A stretch of 55,481 nucleotides of DNA from Alphaproteobacteria bacterium (GTDB lineage: Bacteria > Pseudomonadota > Alphaproteobacteria > Micropepsales > Micropepsaceae), in NCBI GenBank assembly GCA_025924715.1, contig JAICHV010000022.1:1-55481 (forward strand), given 5' to 3'. The notes beneath the pieces are model-generated. The model was given only the letters and a program-made list of their open reading frames with translations. It was not told the origin of the DNA and made no database searches. This document shows positions 1 through 9,462 of this stretch, piece after piece (position 1 is the stretch's first letter; each line of letters starts with the position of its first letter). The position numbers and the translations under genes were made by a program.

Positions 1-556
1 CGGCGTCTGCCTGACCTATTTCGGCGACGGCGCCGCCAACCAGGGCCAGGTCTATGAAAGCTTCAACATGGCCGAGCTGTGGAAGCTGCCGGTGGTCTAC
101 ATCATCGAGAACAACCAATATGCCATGGGCACCAGCGTGGCGCGCTCCAGCGCCGAGACCGATTTTTCCAAGCGCGGCGTCTCGTTCAACATTCCCGGCC
201 GCCAGGTCGACGGCATGGATGTCGAGGCGGTGGCCGCCGCCGGCGCCGAGGCCATCGACTATTGCCGCAAAGGCAATGGCCCGATCATCCTGGAAATGAA
301 GACCTATCGCTATCGCGGCCACTCGATGTCCGACCCGGCCAAATACCGTACCCGCGAGGAAGTCACCGAAGTGCGTGAGAAGCGCGATCCGATCGAGCAT
401 TTCGGCAAGAAGCTGATCGAGCGCGGCGTCGTCAACGAAGAGGACCTCAAGGCGATGGACGGTGAAATCAAGGCCATAGTCGCCACCGCGGCCGAATTCG
501 CCACCGAAAGTCCCGAGCCCGGTCTTGCCGAACTCTACACCGACATCACGGCCTGA
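1..556 (+). CDS. pdhA: Pyruvate dehydrogenase E1 alpha subunit, 3' part
   Basis: Partial: the reading frame enters at base 2 and the start lies outside the window. E1-alpha is the thiamine-diphosphate subunit that decarboxylates pyruvate in the cytoplasmic pyruvate dehydrogenase complex. The visible part begins inside the ThDP/Mg motif (GDG, then AANQG and YESFNMA) and continues with the conserved [11 protein letters not shown] segment, the [11 protein letters not shown] phosphorylation-loop-like segment and KYRTREEV. It ends with TGA at 554-556, one base before the ATG of pdhB, so the two are translationally close. The product is certain from these motifs and from the E1-beta, E2 and E3 genes that follow. 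Confidence 0.96.
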   Translation, partial: GVCLTYFGDGAANQGQVYESFNMAELWKLPVVYIIENNQYAMGTSVARSSAETDFSKRGVSFNIPGRQVDGMDVEAVAAAGAEAIDYCRKGNGPIILEMKTYRYRGHSMSDPAKYRTREEVTEVREKRDPIEHFGKKLIERGVVNEEDLKAMDGEIKAIVATAAEFATESPEPGLAELYTDITA

Positions 557-557
557 C

Positions 558-1952
558 ATGTCCACAGAGATCCTGATGCCCGCGCTGTCGCCCACCATGG
601 AAGAGGGCAAGCTGTCCAAATGGCTGGTCAAGGAAGGCGATACCGTCAAATCCGGCGACATCCTGGCCGAAATCGAAACCGACAAGGCGACGATGGAATT
701 CGAAGCCGTCGATGAGGGGAAAATCGGCAAGCTCCTGGTCGCCGAAGGCACCGAAGGGGTGAAGGTCAATTCCCCCATTGCCACGCTTCTGGGCGAAGGC
801 GAGAAGGCCGGTGCGGCGCCTGCGCCGAAGAAAGCAGCGAAGGCACCCCAAAGCGGCGAGGATGCAAAGAGCGCCGCCGCCCCCAAGACGGGAGCGGATA
901 AGCGTGAGGGGGCCGCGCCGCCCCCTAAAGTTGCGGTCGCCCCCGAACAGGATGTGCCCGAAGGCACGCAGATGGTCACCATCACGGTGCGCGATGCCTT
1001 GCGCGACGCCATGGCCGAAGAAATGCGCCGCGACGCCGATGTTTTCCTGATGGGCGAGGAAGTGGCGCAGTACCAGGGCGCCTACAAGATCAGCCAAGGC
1101 CTGCTGGACGAATTCGGCGACAAGCGGGTGATCGACACCCCCATTACCGAACATGGCTTTGCGGGCCTCGGCATCGGCGCGGCTTTTGACGGCCTCAAAC
1201 CCATCGTCGAATTCATGACCTGGAATTTCGCCATGCAGGCGATGGACCAGATCATCAATTCCGCCGCCAAGACCCGCTATATGTCGGGCGGCCAGATGAG
1301 CTGCCCGATCGTATTCCGCGGCCCCAATGGCGCCGCCGCCCGGGTCGGCGCCCAGCACAGCCAGGATTATTCCGCCTGGTATGCCTCGGTGCCGGGCGTG
1401 AAGGTGATCGCCCCCTATTTCGCCGCCGACGCCAAAGGCTTGCTCAAAGCCGCCATCCGCGATCCCAATCCGGTGATCTTCCTGGAAAACGAAATCGTCT
1501 ATGGCCGTTCCTTCCCGGTGCCCAAGCTCGACGACTATGTGCTTCCCATCGGCAAGGCGCGGGTGGTGAAGCAGGGCGCTGACGTCACCATCGTCAGCTA
1601 TTCGATCTGCGTGGGCCTTGCGCTGGACGCCGCCGAGAAGCTGGCGGCGGAGGGCATCGATGCCGAAATCGTCGATCTGCGCACCCTGCGCCCGCTCGAC
1701 ATCGACACGGTGCTGGAGTCGGTGAAGAAGACCAATCGCATCGTCACCGTCGAACAGGCATGGCCGGTCTGCTCCGTCGGTTCGGAAATTGCCGCCCGCG
1801 TGGCGCTGGATGCTTTCGATTACCTCGATGCGCCGCCCACCAAGGTGACGGGCAAGGATGTGCCGATGCCTTATGCCGCCAATCTGGAAAAACTGGCGCT
1901 GCCCACCCTCGATGACGTGATCCAGGCGGTGAAAGCCGTTTGCTACCGGTGA
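558..1952 (+). CDS. pdhB: Pyruvate dehydrogenase E1 beta subunit with N-terminal lipoyl domain
   Basis: 464 aa. With E1-alpha it forms the ThDP-dependent E1 component. Residues 1-78 are a complete lipoyl domain with the lipoylation site K43 in ETDKATMEF. Residues 80-150 are an Ala/Lys/Pro-rich linker. From about 150 ([15 protein letters not shown]) the E1-beta transketolase-like fold follows, with [25 protein letters not shown] and the C-terminal [10 protein letters not shown] and VEQAWP blocks. A lipoyl domain on E1-beta is the known alphaproteobacterial arrangement, as in Sinorhizobium and Zymomonas. ATG 558 is chosen because it directly follows the pdhA stop; an in-frame start at 525 would overlap pdhA. 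The linker DNA holds a palindrome at 908-927. Confidence 0.96.
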   Translation: MSTEILMPALSPTMEEGKLSKWLVKEGDTVKSGDILAEIETDKATMEFEAVDEGKIGKLLVAEGTEGVKVNSPIATLLGEGEKAGAAPAPKKAAKAPQSGEDAKSAAAPKTGADKREGAAPPPKVAVAPEQDVPEGTQMVTITVRDALRDAMAEEMRRDADVFLMGEEVAQYQGAYKISQGLLDEFGDKRVIDTPITEHGFAGLGIGAAFDGLKPIVEFMTWNFAMQAMDQIINSAAKTRYMSGGQMSCPIVFRGPNGAAARVGAQHSQDYSAWYASVPGVKVIAPYFAADAKGLLKAAIRDPNPVIFLENEIVYGRSFPVPKLDDYVLPIGKARVVKQGADVTIVSYSICVGLALDAAEKLAAEGIDAEIVDLRTLRPLDIDTVLESVKKTNRIVTVEQAWPVCSVGSEIAARVALDAFDYLDAPPTKVTGKDVPMPYAANLEKLALPTLDDVIQAVKAVCYR

Positions 1953-1956
1953 CGAG

Positions 1957-2379
1957 ATGTTGAGACCGATAACGCTCGATGATTACAAGCAGTATCGGGA
2001 ACGCCAATCTAGACAAACATATCTGGTATCCCTCGTCCTGTCTTATGCGGTGCTTTGTTTCATGGCGAAAACGCTTTTGTTTGTGCTGCCCGGGAGTTGG
2101 AATTGGAGACTGTTTGGGCTGCTGTTTTTTTGTGAAATCCTCGTGTTAGCGGTCGTGATGAATCTTCAGTTTTTGGTTGGCCTCTGGTTGGGGCGTCTTT
2201 CTCTGGCAATTCCGCGCTTTGCGCTGGATGAGCGGCAGGAACATCCCAAGGCGCTCGCAGTTTTGATGATGAGTTTCTGGCAAAATGAGCGCATTCTTCA
2301 AATATTTTCTGTCGTAACCACTGTTACCGGCGTCGTCTGGAGCTATCGTTCTCTCGCCCCAATAGTTGAGGGCCTGTAA
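1957..2379 (+). CDS. Small membrane protein of unknown function inside the pdh operon
   Basis: 140 aa, not recognised. The hydrophobic stretches at about 22-48 ([20 protein letters not shown]), 50-80 ([18 protein letters not shown]) and 112-132 suggest three membrane segments, with a basic N-terminus ([13 protein letters not shown]). It begins 4 bases after the pdhB stop and ends 1 base before pdhC, so it must be co-transcribed with them. Its base composition is visibly lower in G+C than the flanking genes, with codons such as ttt, ata, aga and tta that the neighbours avoid, which suggests a later insertion. The open frame and exact fit into the operon support a real gene. Function unknown. 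Confidence 0.75.
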   Translation: MLRPITLDDYKQYRERQSRQTYLVSLVLSYAVLCFMAKTLLFVLPGSWNWRLFGLLFFCEILVLAVVMNLQFLVGLWLGRLSLAIPRFALDERQEHPKALAVLMMSFWQNERILQIFSVVTTVTGVVWSYRSLAPIVEGL

Positions 2380-2380
2380 T

Positions 2381-3766
2381 ATGGCGACCAACATTCTGAT
2401 GCCCGCTTTGTCGCCCACCATGGAAGAGGGCAAGCTGGCCAAATGGCTGGTCAAGGAAGGCCAGACGGTGAAGTCCGGCGACATTCTGGCCGAGATCGAA
2501 ACCGACAAGGCGACGATGGAATTCGAAGCCGTCGACGAGGGCAAGATCGGAAAGATTCTGGTCCCCGAAGGCACCGAAGGCGTCAAGGTCAACGCCCCCA
2601 TCGCCACGCTACTGGAAGAGGGCGAAAAACCCGACGCTGTCGACATTCCTGCGGTGATGAAAGATATCAAGGCAGCGGTGAAGGCTGAAGTGCCCGCGCA
2701 AAAACAAGTCCCCCTCACCCCAAGCGGTGCAGGTGGAAAGAGTGCCGCCTCTGGTCCTCTCCCCCCCGAGGGGGGAAAGGGTGGCGCAGCGAAGGCTGCG
2801 TCGGATGAGGGGGCGTCTTTTAAGAGCGCATCTGCTCCCAAAGCGGAAGGTCGCATCTTCGCCTCGCCGCTGGCCCGGCGCATCGCCGCCGGCAAGGGAA
2901 TCGATCTTGCCGCACTATCGGGCTCCGGTCCGCGCGGCCGCATCGTCAAGGCCGATGTGGAGAACGCGAAACCTGGTGCCAAGCCTGGTGCGGCTCCCAC
3001 GGGCGGCGCGGCTGCCGTTCCGGGTATTGCCCCGCTGCCCGACGCGCGGCTGCTTTATCCGGCGGGCTCTTACGAAGAAATTCCGCACGACTCCATGCGC
3101 AAGGCCATCGCCAAGCGCCTGACCAGCGCCAAGACGTTGATCCCGCATTACTACATGAGCGTCGACTGCAATCTGGATGCGCTGATGGCGGTACGCGAGC
3201 GGATGAATGCGGCGGCGCCCAAAAAAGACGGCAAGCCCGCCTACAAACTCTCGATCAATGATTTCATCGTCAAGGCGTCGGCAATGGCGCTGGTCAAGCA
3301 TCCCGATGTCAATGCCAGTTGGACCGACACCGCCATCCTGCGTCATCACCACGCCGATGTCGGCGTGGCTGTGGCGCTGGATTTTGGCCTGATCACGCCC
3401 ATCGTGTTCCAGGCCGAGAGCAAGGGCCTGGTGGAGATTTCGGACGAGATCAAATCGCTGGCCGCCCGCGCCAAGGAAAAGAAACTCAAACCCAGCGAAT
3501 ATGAAGGCGGCGGCTTTTCCGTCTCCAATCTGGGCATGTACGGGATCAAGAATTTCACTTCGATCATCAACCCGCCGCAAAGCTGCATCATCGCGGTCGG
3601 CGCCGGCGAGGAACGCGCCATTGTGAAAGCCGGCAAGATCGAAATCGCCACGGTGATGACCGTCACCATGTCCGCCGATCACCGGGTGGTGGATGGCGGC
3701 ACCGGCGCCAAATTCTTGGCAACCCTGAAGCAATTCATCGAGGAACCGGCCTCGATGTTGTTATGA
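2381..3766 (+). CDS. pdhC: Dihydrolipoamide acetyltransferase (PDH E2)
   Basis: 461 aa. E2 moves the acetyl group from lipoamide to CoA and forms the core of the complex. The order is: lipoyl domain 1-78 (lipoyl K43 in ETDKATMEF, nearly identical to that of pdhB), linker, peripheral subunit-binding domain at about 160-195 ([30 protein letters not shown]), second linker, then the catalytic domain from about 230 with the active-site [14 protein letters not shown] near the C-terminus. ATG 2381 is chosen because the [12 protein letters not shown] start is canonical. The stop overlaps the lpd start (ATGA). The first linker is partly encoded by a palindromic repeat at 2710-2813. Confidence 0.97.
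   Translation: MATNILMPALSPTMEEGKLAKWLVKEGQTVKSGDILAEIETDKATMEFEAVDEGKIGKILVPEGTEGVKVNAPIATLLEEGEKPDAVDIPAVMKDIKAAVKAEVPAQKQVPLTPSGAGGKSAASGPLPPEGGKGGAAKAASDEGASFKSASAPKAEGRIFASPLARRIAAGKGIDLAALSGSGPRGRIVKADVENAKPGAKPGAAPTGGAAAVPGIAPLPDARLLYPAGSYEEIPHDSMRKAIAKRLTSAKTLIPHYYMSVDCNLDALMAVRERMNAAAPKKDGKPAYKLSINDFIVKASAMALVKHPDVNASWTDTAILRHHHADVGVAVALDFGLITPIVFQAESKGLVEISDEIKSLAARAKEKKLKPSEYEGGGFSVSNLGMYGIKNFTSIINPPQSCIIAVGAGEERAIVKAGKIEIATVMTVTMSADHRVVDGGTGAKFLATLKQFIEEPASMLL
2710..2813. repeat. Palindromic repeat element inside the pdhC linker
   Basis: Outer arms CCCCCTCA (2710-2717) and TGAGGGGG (2806-2813) enclose an inner C-run/G-run hairpin around 2760-2775 and a GCAGC-GAAG-GCTGC hairpin around 2787-2800. 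This resembles the intergenic palindromic repeats that end in CGGATGAGGGGG in many proteobacteria. Here it is read in frame as linker residues in the E2 subunit. The repeat family is recognised from memory, not by search. Confidence 0.6.
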
Positions 3767-5160
3767 GCGACGGCTTCGATGTCATTGTGGTGGGCGGCGG
3801 TCCGGGCGGCTATGTCTGCGCCATCCGCTGCGCCCAACTGGGCCTCAAGACCGCGGTGGTGGAACGCGAGCGGCTGGGCGGCATCTGCCTGAACTGGGGC
3901 TGCATCCCCACCAAGGCCTTGCTGCGGTCTTCCGAGATTTGGCACCTGATGCACCGCTTGCCCGAATTCGGTTTTTCCGCCGACAATTTCAAATTCGACA
4001 TCGCCAAGATCGTGGCCCGCAGCCGCGCTGTCTCCCAGCAGCTTTCCAACGGCGTCGGCTTCTTGATGAAGAAGCACAAGATCGCCGTGATCGCCGGCGA
4101 GGCCAAGCTGGCCGGCAAAGGCAAGCTCGCCGTCGGCAAGGATGGCAAGAGCACCGAATACGCCGCCAAACATATCGTGCTGGCCACCGGCGCCCGCGCG
4201 CGCACCTTGCCCGGATTGGAGCCGGACGGAAAACTGGTCTGGACCTATCGCGAAGCCATGGTGCCGCCGGCTTTCCCCAAATCCCTGCTGGTGGTGGGCT
4301 CGGGCGCCATCGGCATCGAATTCGCCAGCTTTTATCGCACTCTGGGCGCCGAAGTGACCGTGGTGGAAGTGCTGGACCGGGTGCTGCCGGTGGAAGATGA
4401 GGAAATTTCCGCTTTCGCCGCCAAGGCCTTCACCAAGCAAGGCATGACGCTCAAAACCGGCACCACGGTAACGGAATTGAAAAAAGGCGCGGACAACGTC
4501 ACGGCCACGCTGAAGGCCAAGGATGGCAAGACCGAACAACTCACCGTCGAACGGGTCATCCTGGCCATGGGCATTGTCGGCAATGTGGAGAATCTAGGCC
4601 TGGAGGCCGCCGGCATCAAAGTGGATCGCACCCATGTCGTGGCCGGAAAATATGGCGAGACCGGCGTCGATGGCGTCTGGGCGATCGGCGATCTCGTCGG
4701 GCCGCCCTGGCTGGCGCATAAGGCCATGCATGAAGGCGTCATCGTCGCCGAAAAGATCGCCGGCGTGAAAGGCGTGCATCCCCTCAACGCCTCCAATGTG
4801 CCGGGCTGCACCTATTGCTGGCCGCAGGTGGCGAGCGTCGGCCTGACCGAAGCCAAGGCCAAGGAAACCGGGCGCAAGATCAAAGTCGGCCGCTTCCCCT
4901 TTATCGGCAACGGCAAGGCGATCGCGCTGGGCGAAGCCGATGGGTTGGTCAAGACCGTGTTCGACGCGCAAACCGGCGAGCTGCTGGGCGCTCATATGAT
5001 CGGCGCCGAAGTCACCGAGCTGATCCAGGGCTATGTCATCGCAAAGACCGGCGAACTCACCGACCAGGAACTCAGCCACACCATCTTCCCACACCCCACT
5101 TTGTCGGAAATGATGCACGAAGCGGTGCTGGCGGCGGATGGAGCTGCGCTCCACATATAA
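3763..5160 (+). CDS. lpdA: Dihydrolipoyl dehydrogenase (PDH E3)
   Basis: 465 aa flavoprotein that reoxidises dihydrolipoamide with NAD+. The sequence shows the N-terminal FAD Rossmann motif ([19 protein letters not shown]), the redox-active disulfide [16 protein letters not shown], the NAD-binding [13 protein letters not shown] motif, the second FAD contact [17 protein letters not shown], and the C-terminal catalytic dyad region [17 protein letters not shown]. The ATG overlaps the pdhC stop by four bases, and it is the last gene of the pdh operon. Length and motifs are standard. Confidence 0.97.
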   Translation: MSDGFDVIVVGGGPGGYVCAIRCAQLGLKTAVVERERLGGICLNWGCIPTKALLRSSEIWHLMHRLPEFGFSADNFKFDIAKIVARSRAVSQQLSNGVGFLMKKHKIAVIAGEAKLAGKGKLAVGKDGKSTEYAAKHIVLATGARARTLPGLEPDGKLVWTYREAMVPPAFPKSLLVVGSGAIGIEFASFYRTLGAEVTVVEVLDRVLPVEDEEISAFAAKAFTKQGMTLKTGTTVTELKKGADNVTATLKAKDGKTEQLTVERVILAMGIVGNVENLGLEAAGIKVDRTHVVAGKYGETGVDGVWAIGDLVGPPWLAHKAMHEGVIVAEKIAGVKGVHPLNASNVPGCTYCWPQVASVGLTEAKAKETGRKIKVGRFPFIGNGKAIALGEADGLVKTVFDAQTGELLGAHMIGAEVTELIQGYVIAKTGELTDQELSHTIFPHPTLSEMMHEAVLAADGAALHI

Positions 5161-5227
5161 GCCCGCAGGGGATCGATTTCCCCTCCGCCCGCGGCTACCA
5201 TCCGGGAAACATCCTGGGAGGGACGCC

Positions 5228-6196
5228 ATGAGTCATCGCACCAAGGCCTTGCTCACTATTGCCGCGCTGGCGCTTGCGCTCCCCGCCGCGGCCCAGAACA
5301 ATCCGCCGCCGCCGACGGCCGAACAGACCACCAAGCCGCTGCCCAGCCAGACCCAGATCACGGCCTGGGCCGCCAAGCCCGCCAAGCTTCTACCCTATAC
5401 CGGCCCCAACCGGCTGGTCTGGCGCCTGGCCGATATTCTGGCGGCGCATAAGGGCAAGCCCGATTGGGCCCAGACCGTGCATCTGGACCGCGATTTCATC
5501 GCCCAATGGATTTCCTTAGGCCCCGGCGAGAAGACCAAGACCATGTTCTATGCCGATGACCGGGTCTTGTGGGAGGTCCAAGCGGGACAGATCCGCTTCA
5601 CCATCCAGGGGCAGGAGCCGTTCGTCGCCTCCAAGGGCTTTCTGGTGCAAGTGCCCAAGCGCGTGCCCTACAGCATGGAGACGGTGGGCGATGCGCCCTC
5701 GCTGCGCTTCGAGGTGCGTCCGGCGGGCGAGGCGCCCCAATATCCCATCACCGAGACACCGACGCCGACCCCGGGCGTGCAATACGTCAAGGCGATCTAT
5801 ACCGGCCATGGCGATTACGACGCCATCAACCATCCCTATATCGATTTCCGCAAACAGATCGTCGAGGGCGGCCAGAAGATCGGCGTCTGGGTACGCGACG
5901 ATCACACCTATGTCACCATCCTGCGCTCGGACAAGGGCGTGCCCACGCCGCCGCCCACCAGCCTGGGCCATTTCCATGAGAACTTTCCGGAATTCTGGCT
6001 GGTGGTCGAAGGCACCCAGCAATTCCTGGTGGAAGGTGAAAAACTGGTGACGGTGGGTGACGGCGATCTGGTCGCAACCCCGATCGGCCGCTGGCACCGC
6101 GCCGAGCCTTATGGCCCCGGGCCCTCGACGCGCCTGGCATTCATTCCCCGGCCCGACAATCTGCACTGGTATCAGGCCGACCAACCGCCGGAATGA
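5228..6196 (+). CDS. Secreted cupin-domain protein
   Basis: 322 aa. A signal peptide is visible (MSHRTKALLTIAALALALPAAAQ), so the product is likely periplasmic. The mature part carries two cupin-like halves: a first beta-barrel at about 80-165 (FYADDRVLWEVQAGQIRFTIQG, FLVQVPKRVPYSM) and a second at about 235-310 (GHFHENFPEFWLVVEGTQQFLVEG, VATPIGRWHRAE). The second half has the metal-ligand pattern HxH...E...H. The substrate is unknown. ATG 5228 is preferred over an in-frame codon at 5138 because it has a GGGAGG ribosome site and starts the signal peptide. A short gap after lpd, without a clear terminator, makes read-through possible. Confidence 0.8.
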   Translation: MSHRTKALLTIAALALALPAAAQNNPPPPTAEQTTKPLPSQTQITAWAAKPAKLLPYTGPNRLVWRLADILAAHKGKPDWAQTVHLDRDFIAQWISLGPGEKTKTMFYADDRVLWEVQAGQIRFTIQGQEPFVASKGFLVQVPKRVPYSMETVGDAPSLRFEVRPAGEAPQYPITETPTPTPGVQYVKAIYTGHGDYDAINHPYIDFRKQIVEGGQKIGVWVRDDHTYVTILRSDKGVPTPPPTSLGHFHENFPEFWLVVEGTQQFLVEGEKLVTVGDGDLVATPIGRWHRAEPYGPGPSTRLAFIPRPDNLHWYQADQPPE

Positions 6197-6247
6197 CCGG
6201 ATTGTTGCGTCAGGAACAAGGGAAGAGATTTATGCGGCATTCCTTGG

Positions 6248-7363
6248 CTAATGTGCGAAAGGTCGCGGTGCTGCCGGATTCTTGTCCACTGTGATCTGCA
6301 GGTCGGACGGAGTGATTTTGCGGCCGCCCAATTGCTGACGACGCATCACTTCATTCAGATAATCCGCGTCCATATAAATGTCGGGCAGGAAGGGCGATCC
6401 CGTCAGGGATGCCACTGGGCCGAGATAGAGCATGGCGTCGGATAGCCAGCGTCTGACACGCTCCGTCATCTCGGCCTGTTGCGCCGCCGGCATCGTCGGA
6501 GGAAATGCGAATGGCGACACAAAACAACGTTCACTGAAAGCCAGCTCGTCCAGCGTCGTGCCGTGGAGCGGTGCCAACAGGGCAGGCGCGGTAACATCCT
6601 TCATCGTCTTCTCGAATTCTGCGGTGCAGGCATCTTTGCCGATACCGGTATAGGTTTCGATGCGGAAGATCGCACCCGGATGCTTTCGCTCAATCAGCAT
6701 GGCCATGGTGGTTCGCCCACCCGTTAGCACTGAGTCGGCCAAGAAGTGGTAGCCGCCATAGATCACCAGCGCCTTATGCCCCTTGGCCAGCACCTCGCGC
6801 TCGATGATTCCGGCGGCACTTTCCTCGCGCAATTGCAGCATGGTCCCGCCGGGAGCTCTCAGATCGTCAGGACTCCGCACCTTCGACCAGTCGATGGCGG
6901 GCTCTCCCAGCCAGACATGGATGCGCTGTGCCGGCGGCAGGGTTAGATTGGTGGCGCGAACCTGGGCGAACAGGTTCACATAGCCGAGATTGACCGGCGG
7001 CGGCGACCAGCCCACCGTGTCGGTCCAGACTTTGCGTAGCTCGGTATAAGGGACGTTCTCGCCATTGACATAGCGGTCCATGATACCTTGCGCCGAGGCG
7101 GCGCCAAATTCCACCACAACATTGCCGACGTCGCGGGCGAAGCGGGGATCGCGCACCAGCGCAGCATAGAAATCCTGCTGCTGCGCCAGATCGTGATTGT
7201 CAGCCCCTTCATTGTTGAGCATGCCTATGATGGCATGGGTCTGGAACGCATTCAGGATGGCATCGATCGCAGGGCTTGCGGTGGGCTTGGGCGGACTCTG
7301 GCCCATCGCACCGCTTATGCTGAATGCCAGCGCCGCTAGCGACAGGATATGTCTACGGATCAT
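6248..7363 (-). CDS. Secreted protein of unknown function
   Basis: 371 aa with an N-terminal signal peptide (MIRRHILSLAALAFSISGAMG). I do not recognise the family with confidence. The segments AIIGMLNNEGADNHDLAQQQDFYAALV, VVEFGAASAQGIMDRYVNG and KALVIYGGYHFLADS faintly recall ChaN/erythromycin-esterase-like folds with conserved His and Glu, but this is a weak resemblance. It is a single gene, convergent with the cupin gene, with 51 bases between the stops. Confidence 0.7.
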   Translation of the reverse strand: MIRRHILSLAALAFSISGAMGQSPPKPTASPAIDAILNAFQTHAIIGMLNNEGADNHDLAQQQDFYAALVRDPRFARDVGNVVVEFGAASAQGIMDRYVNGENVPYTELRKVWTDTVGWSPPPVNLGYVNLFAQVRATNLTLPPAQRIHVWLGEPAIDWSKVRSPDDLRAPGGTMLQLREESAAGIIEREVLAKGHKALVIYGGYHFLADSVLTGGRTTMAMLIERKHPGAIFRIETYTGIGKDACTAEFEKTMKDVTAPALLAPLHGTTLDELAFSERCFVSPFAFPPTMPAAQQAEMTERVRRWLSDAMLYLGPVASLTGSPFLPDIYMDADYLNEVMRRQQLGGRKITPSDLQITVDKNPAAPRPFAH

Positions 7364-7438
7364 CTTGCCTCTCCGCTGCTAGGGGCTCCGTGATGAAGCT
7401 CACGACTACGCGTGCTGTCAACCTTTCAGCGACATGGG

Positions 7439-7457
7439 CCTCCCGTTAAAGGGGAGG
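7439..7457. terminator. CCTCCC/GGGAGG hairpin upstream of the sco1 stop
   Basis: Six-base inverted repeat with a 7-base loop between the start of the 6248-7363 gene and the end of the Sco1 gene. It has no T-tract on either side, so it may be a remnant of a dispersed repeat and not a true intrinsic terminator. Confidence 0.3.
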
Positions 7458-7465
7458 TGACACGA

Positions 7466-8023
7466 TTATTGCTGGCGCAACAGCCGTTTCACATCTTCCG
7501 CCATCGCCGCGGTGTCCTCGGTGTTCGTCGTCACCAGCCGTGCGTGGCCGTCGGAATCGAAAAAGAACACGGCGTTGGAATGCATGACCTCGTAGGTCGG
7601 GCTGGTCTTGACCGAATAGGCGACGCGATAGCGCCGGGCCAGATCGGCCAATTGATTGGCATTGCCCCTCAGAGCATCCACCTGGGGCGAAAAGGCCTTG
7701 GCATAGGCTTTGAGCGCGGCCGGGGTGTCACGCGCCGGATCGACGGTGACGAACAGCACCCGCACATCCGGGCTTCCAACCTTGGCCAGCATATCGGCAA
7801 GGTTGGTCAGGGTGGTGGGGCAGACGTCGGGGCAATTGGTATAGCCGAAATATAGCGCCACCACCTTACCGCGATAGTTCTCGCCCGTTACCGCGGCGCC
7901 GTCATTGGCGCGGGTCAGATGGAAGTCCAGCCTGGGCATGCCGCCGGAAATGTCAGTCATATGAAAGGCGCCGCGCCCGCAACCGGCGAGCATCAGGGCG
8001 ATTGCAAGGGCCAGGATCCGCAT
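7466..8023 (-). CDS. SCO1/SenC copper chaperone lipoprotein
   Basis: 185 aa. SCO proteins bind copper and help mature the CuA site of cytochrome c oxidase at the membrane. A lipoprotein signal is visible (ALAIALMLAGC, lipidated C15), followed by a thioredoxin-like fold with the copper-binding CPDVCP motif (C64, C68) and the conserved distal histidine in YEVMHSNAVFFFD. ATG 8023 is chosen over a GTG at 8041 because it begins the signal peptide exactly and leaves room before the divergent ctaG gene. Its partners CtaG and PCuAC lie just across the divergent promoter region. Confidence 0.93.
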   Translation of the reverse strand: MRILALAIALMLAGCGRGAFHMTDISGGMPRLDFHLTRANDGAAVTGENYRGKVVALYFGYTNCPDVCPTTLTNLADMLAKVGSPDVRVLFVTVDPARDTPAALKAYAKAFSPQVDALRGNANQLADLARRYRVAYSVKTSPTYEVMHSNAVFFFDSDGHARLVTTNTEDTAAMAEDVKRLLRQQ

Positions 8024-8081
8024 GGGCCGCGTCCTTATCACGCTTTCGCAGGCCGCTTCCAGGCGATTAGATTGCGCCTCA

Positions 8082-8981
8082 ATGACACGCCCTTTTTCAT
8101 GGACCGGCTATGCCGCGCTGCTGGCGCTGGGCGCGGCGCTGTATCTGGCCTGCCGGCTTTTTCCCGCCGATCTGCCGGCCTGGATGCCGTGGGAATTCCA
8201 TTGGCCGGAATTTCTGGCGACCGCATTGACGCTGGCCTGGTTCGTCCGTGGGTTGAAGATTCTCCCCAAAGCCGAGCAGCCCGCGCTCTGGCGCAAGATC
8301 TGTTTTGTCGCCGGTGTTCTGTCTTTCTATATCGTGCTGCAGACCCATGTCGATTATTACGCCCAGCATATGTTCTTCGTGCATCGTGCCGCCCATTTTG
8401 TGCTGCATCATCTGGGCGCCTTTCTGATCGCCTTGGGCATGAGCGGGCCTCTGCTGTATGCCGGCATGCCGGATTTTCTCAAACCCCTGGTCGACGCAAA
8501 GCCGGTCCAGCGCGTGATCGGATTTCTTCAGGGGCCCGCCATCGCGCCGGTGTTGTTTGTCGGCCTGCTTTATTTCTGGCTGATCCCCGCCATCCACAGT
8601 TATGTCATGCTGGACGACGACCTCTATCAGGTGATGAACTGGACCATGGCCGTGAATGGCGTGATGTTCTGGGCCCTGGTGCTGGACAGCCGCGCCAAAC
8701 CGCCGGCCCGGCTGTCGCATCTTTTGCGGGGGCTGATGATCCTGCTGATCGAATTGCCGCAAATGGTGCTTGGCGCCATTCTCTCTTTGTCCATGACCGA
8801 CTATTACCCGGTCTATGAGATTTGCGGCCGGGTGCTGGACATGACCGCCTTGAACGATGAGCATTATGGCGGGTTGATGATCTGGTTGCCCGGAACGCTG
8901 ACCAGCTTTGCCGCCATGATCGTGGTGCTGGTGACGATGCGCCTGAACGAGGAGAAAGCCGAACATGAAAACCCTGCTTAA
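8082..8981 (+). CDS. ctaG: Cytochrome c oxidase assembly factor, CtaG (caa3) family
   Basis: 299 aa polytopic membrane protein. The family (CtaG_caa3) supports assembly and copper loading of haem-copper oxidases. About seven hydrophobic segments are visible. The His/Met-rich motifs QTHVDYYAQHMFFVHRAAHFVLHHLGAF and ELPQMVLGAILSL are typical of the family. ATG 8082 is chosen because an earlier in-frame codon at 8022 would overlap the start of the divergent sco1. The gene runs 17 bases into the next CDS (PCuAC), so the two are translationally coupled. Confidence 0.88.
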   Translation: MTRPFSWTGYAALLALGAALYLACRLFPADLPAWMPWEFHWPEFLATALTLAWFVRGLKILPKAEQPALWRKICFVAGVLSFYIVLQTHVDYYAQHMFFVHRAAHFVLHHLGAFLIALGMSGPLLYAGMPDFLKPLVDAKPVQRVIGFLQGPAIAPVLFVGLLYFWLIPAIHSYVMLDDDLYQVMNWTMAVNGVMFWALVLDSRAKPPARLSHLLRGLMILLIELPQMVLGAILSLSMTDYYPVYEICGRVLDMTALNDEHYGGLMIWLPGTLTSFAAMIVVLVTMRLNEEKAEHENPA

Positions 8982-9456
8982 GCTCGCTTTGTTGCTGGCC
9001 ATGACCGCCGCGGTCCAGGCCGCCCCGACAACGAAAACCCCGGCGAAAGCCCCGGCCAAGGCTCCTGCGGCCAAAGCCGCCCCTGCTATCCAAGCGTCGG
9101 TGATGGTGACCGATGCCTGGTTTCGCGCGCTGCCGGGCGGGCTTCCCGCCGGCGGCTATTTCACCGTCAAGAATGTCGGCACGCGCGACATCGCCGTCAC
9201 CGGCGCCAAGTCCGATGCCTGCGGCATGCTGATGCTGCATCAATCCTCCGACAAGGGCGGCATGAGCAGCATGGACATGGTGAGCAAGGTCGATGTCCCG
9301 GCGGGCGGCAGCGTCGCCTTCGCCCCGGCCGGCTTTCACCTGATGTGCGAGACGCCCAAGATGAAGATCGGCGCCAAGGTGCCGGTGGTGCTCACGCTCT
9401 CCGACGGCACCTCCGTGGCAGTGCAATTTGTCGTCCGTAACGCCAAGGGCCAGTAA
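8965..9456 (+). CDS. Periplasmic copper chaperone PCuAC (DUF461)
   Basis: 163 aa. A signal peptide (MKTLLKLALLLAMTAAVQAA) is followed by a Lys/Pro/Ala-rich spacer to about residue 45 and the PCuAC beta-sandwich. The Cu(I)-binding His and Met residues are present in MLMLHQSSDKGGMSSMDMV and AGFHLMCE, matching the family's H-X10-M-X21-H-X-M pattern approximately. PCuAC hands copper to SCO and the CuA site, which fits its position after ctaG and opposite sco1. Confidence 0.9.
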   Translation: MKTLLKLALLLAMTAAVQAAPTTKTPAKAPAKAPAAKAAPAIQASVMVTDAWFRALPGGLPAGGYFTVKNVGTRDIAVTGAKSDACGMLMLHQSSDKGGMSSMDMVSKVDVPAGGSVAFAPAGFHLMCETPKMKIGAKVPVVLTLSDGTSVAVQFVVRNAKGQ

Positions 9457-9462
9457 GCTCTC

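Noticed and set aside
558..790. Lipoyl domain on E1-beta as a novel fusion
   Set aside because: This is the known alphaproteobacterial form of PdhB.
546..1358. 270-codon open frame on the minus strand opposite pdhB
   Set aside because: It is antisense to a certain gene and its protein has the Gly/His/Arg-rich composition of a shadow frame.
3942..3957. Sigma-54-like TGGCAC...TGC inside lpd
   Set aside because: Spacing and the -12 element do not fit the consensus, and it lies in a coding region without a downstream start.
8022..8081. Longer start for ctaG
   Set aside because: It would overlap the divergent sco1 start; the residues added are not family-like.
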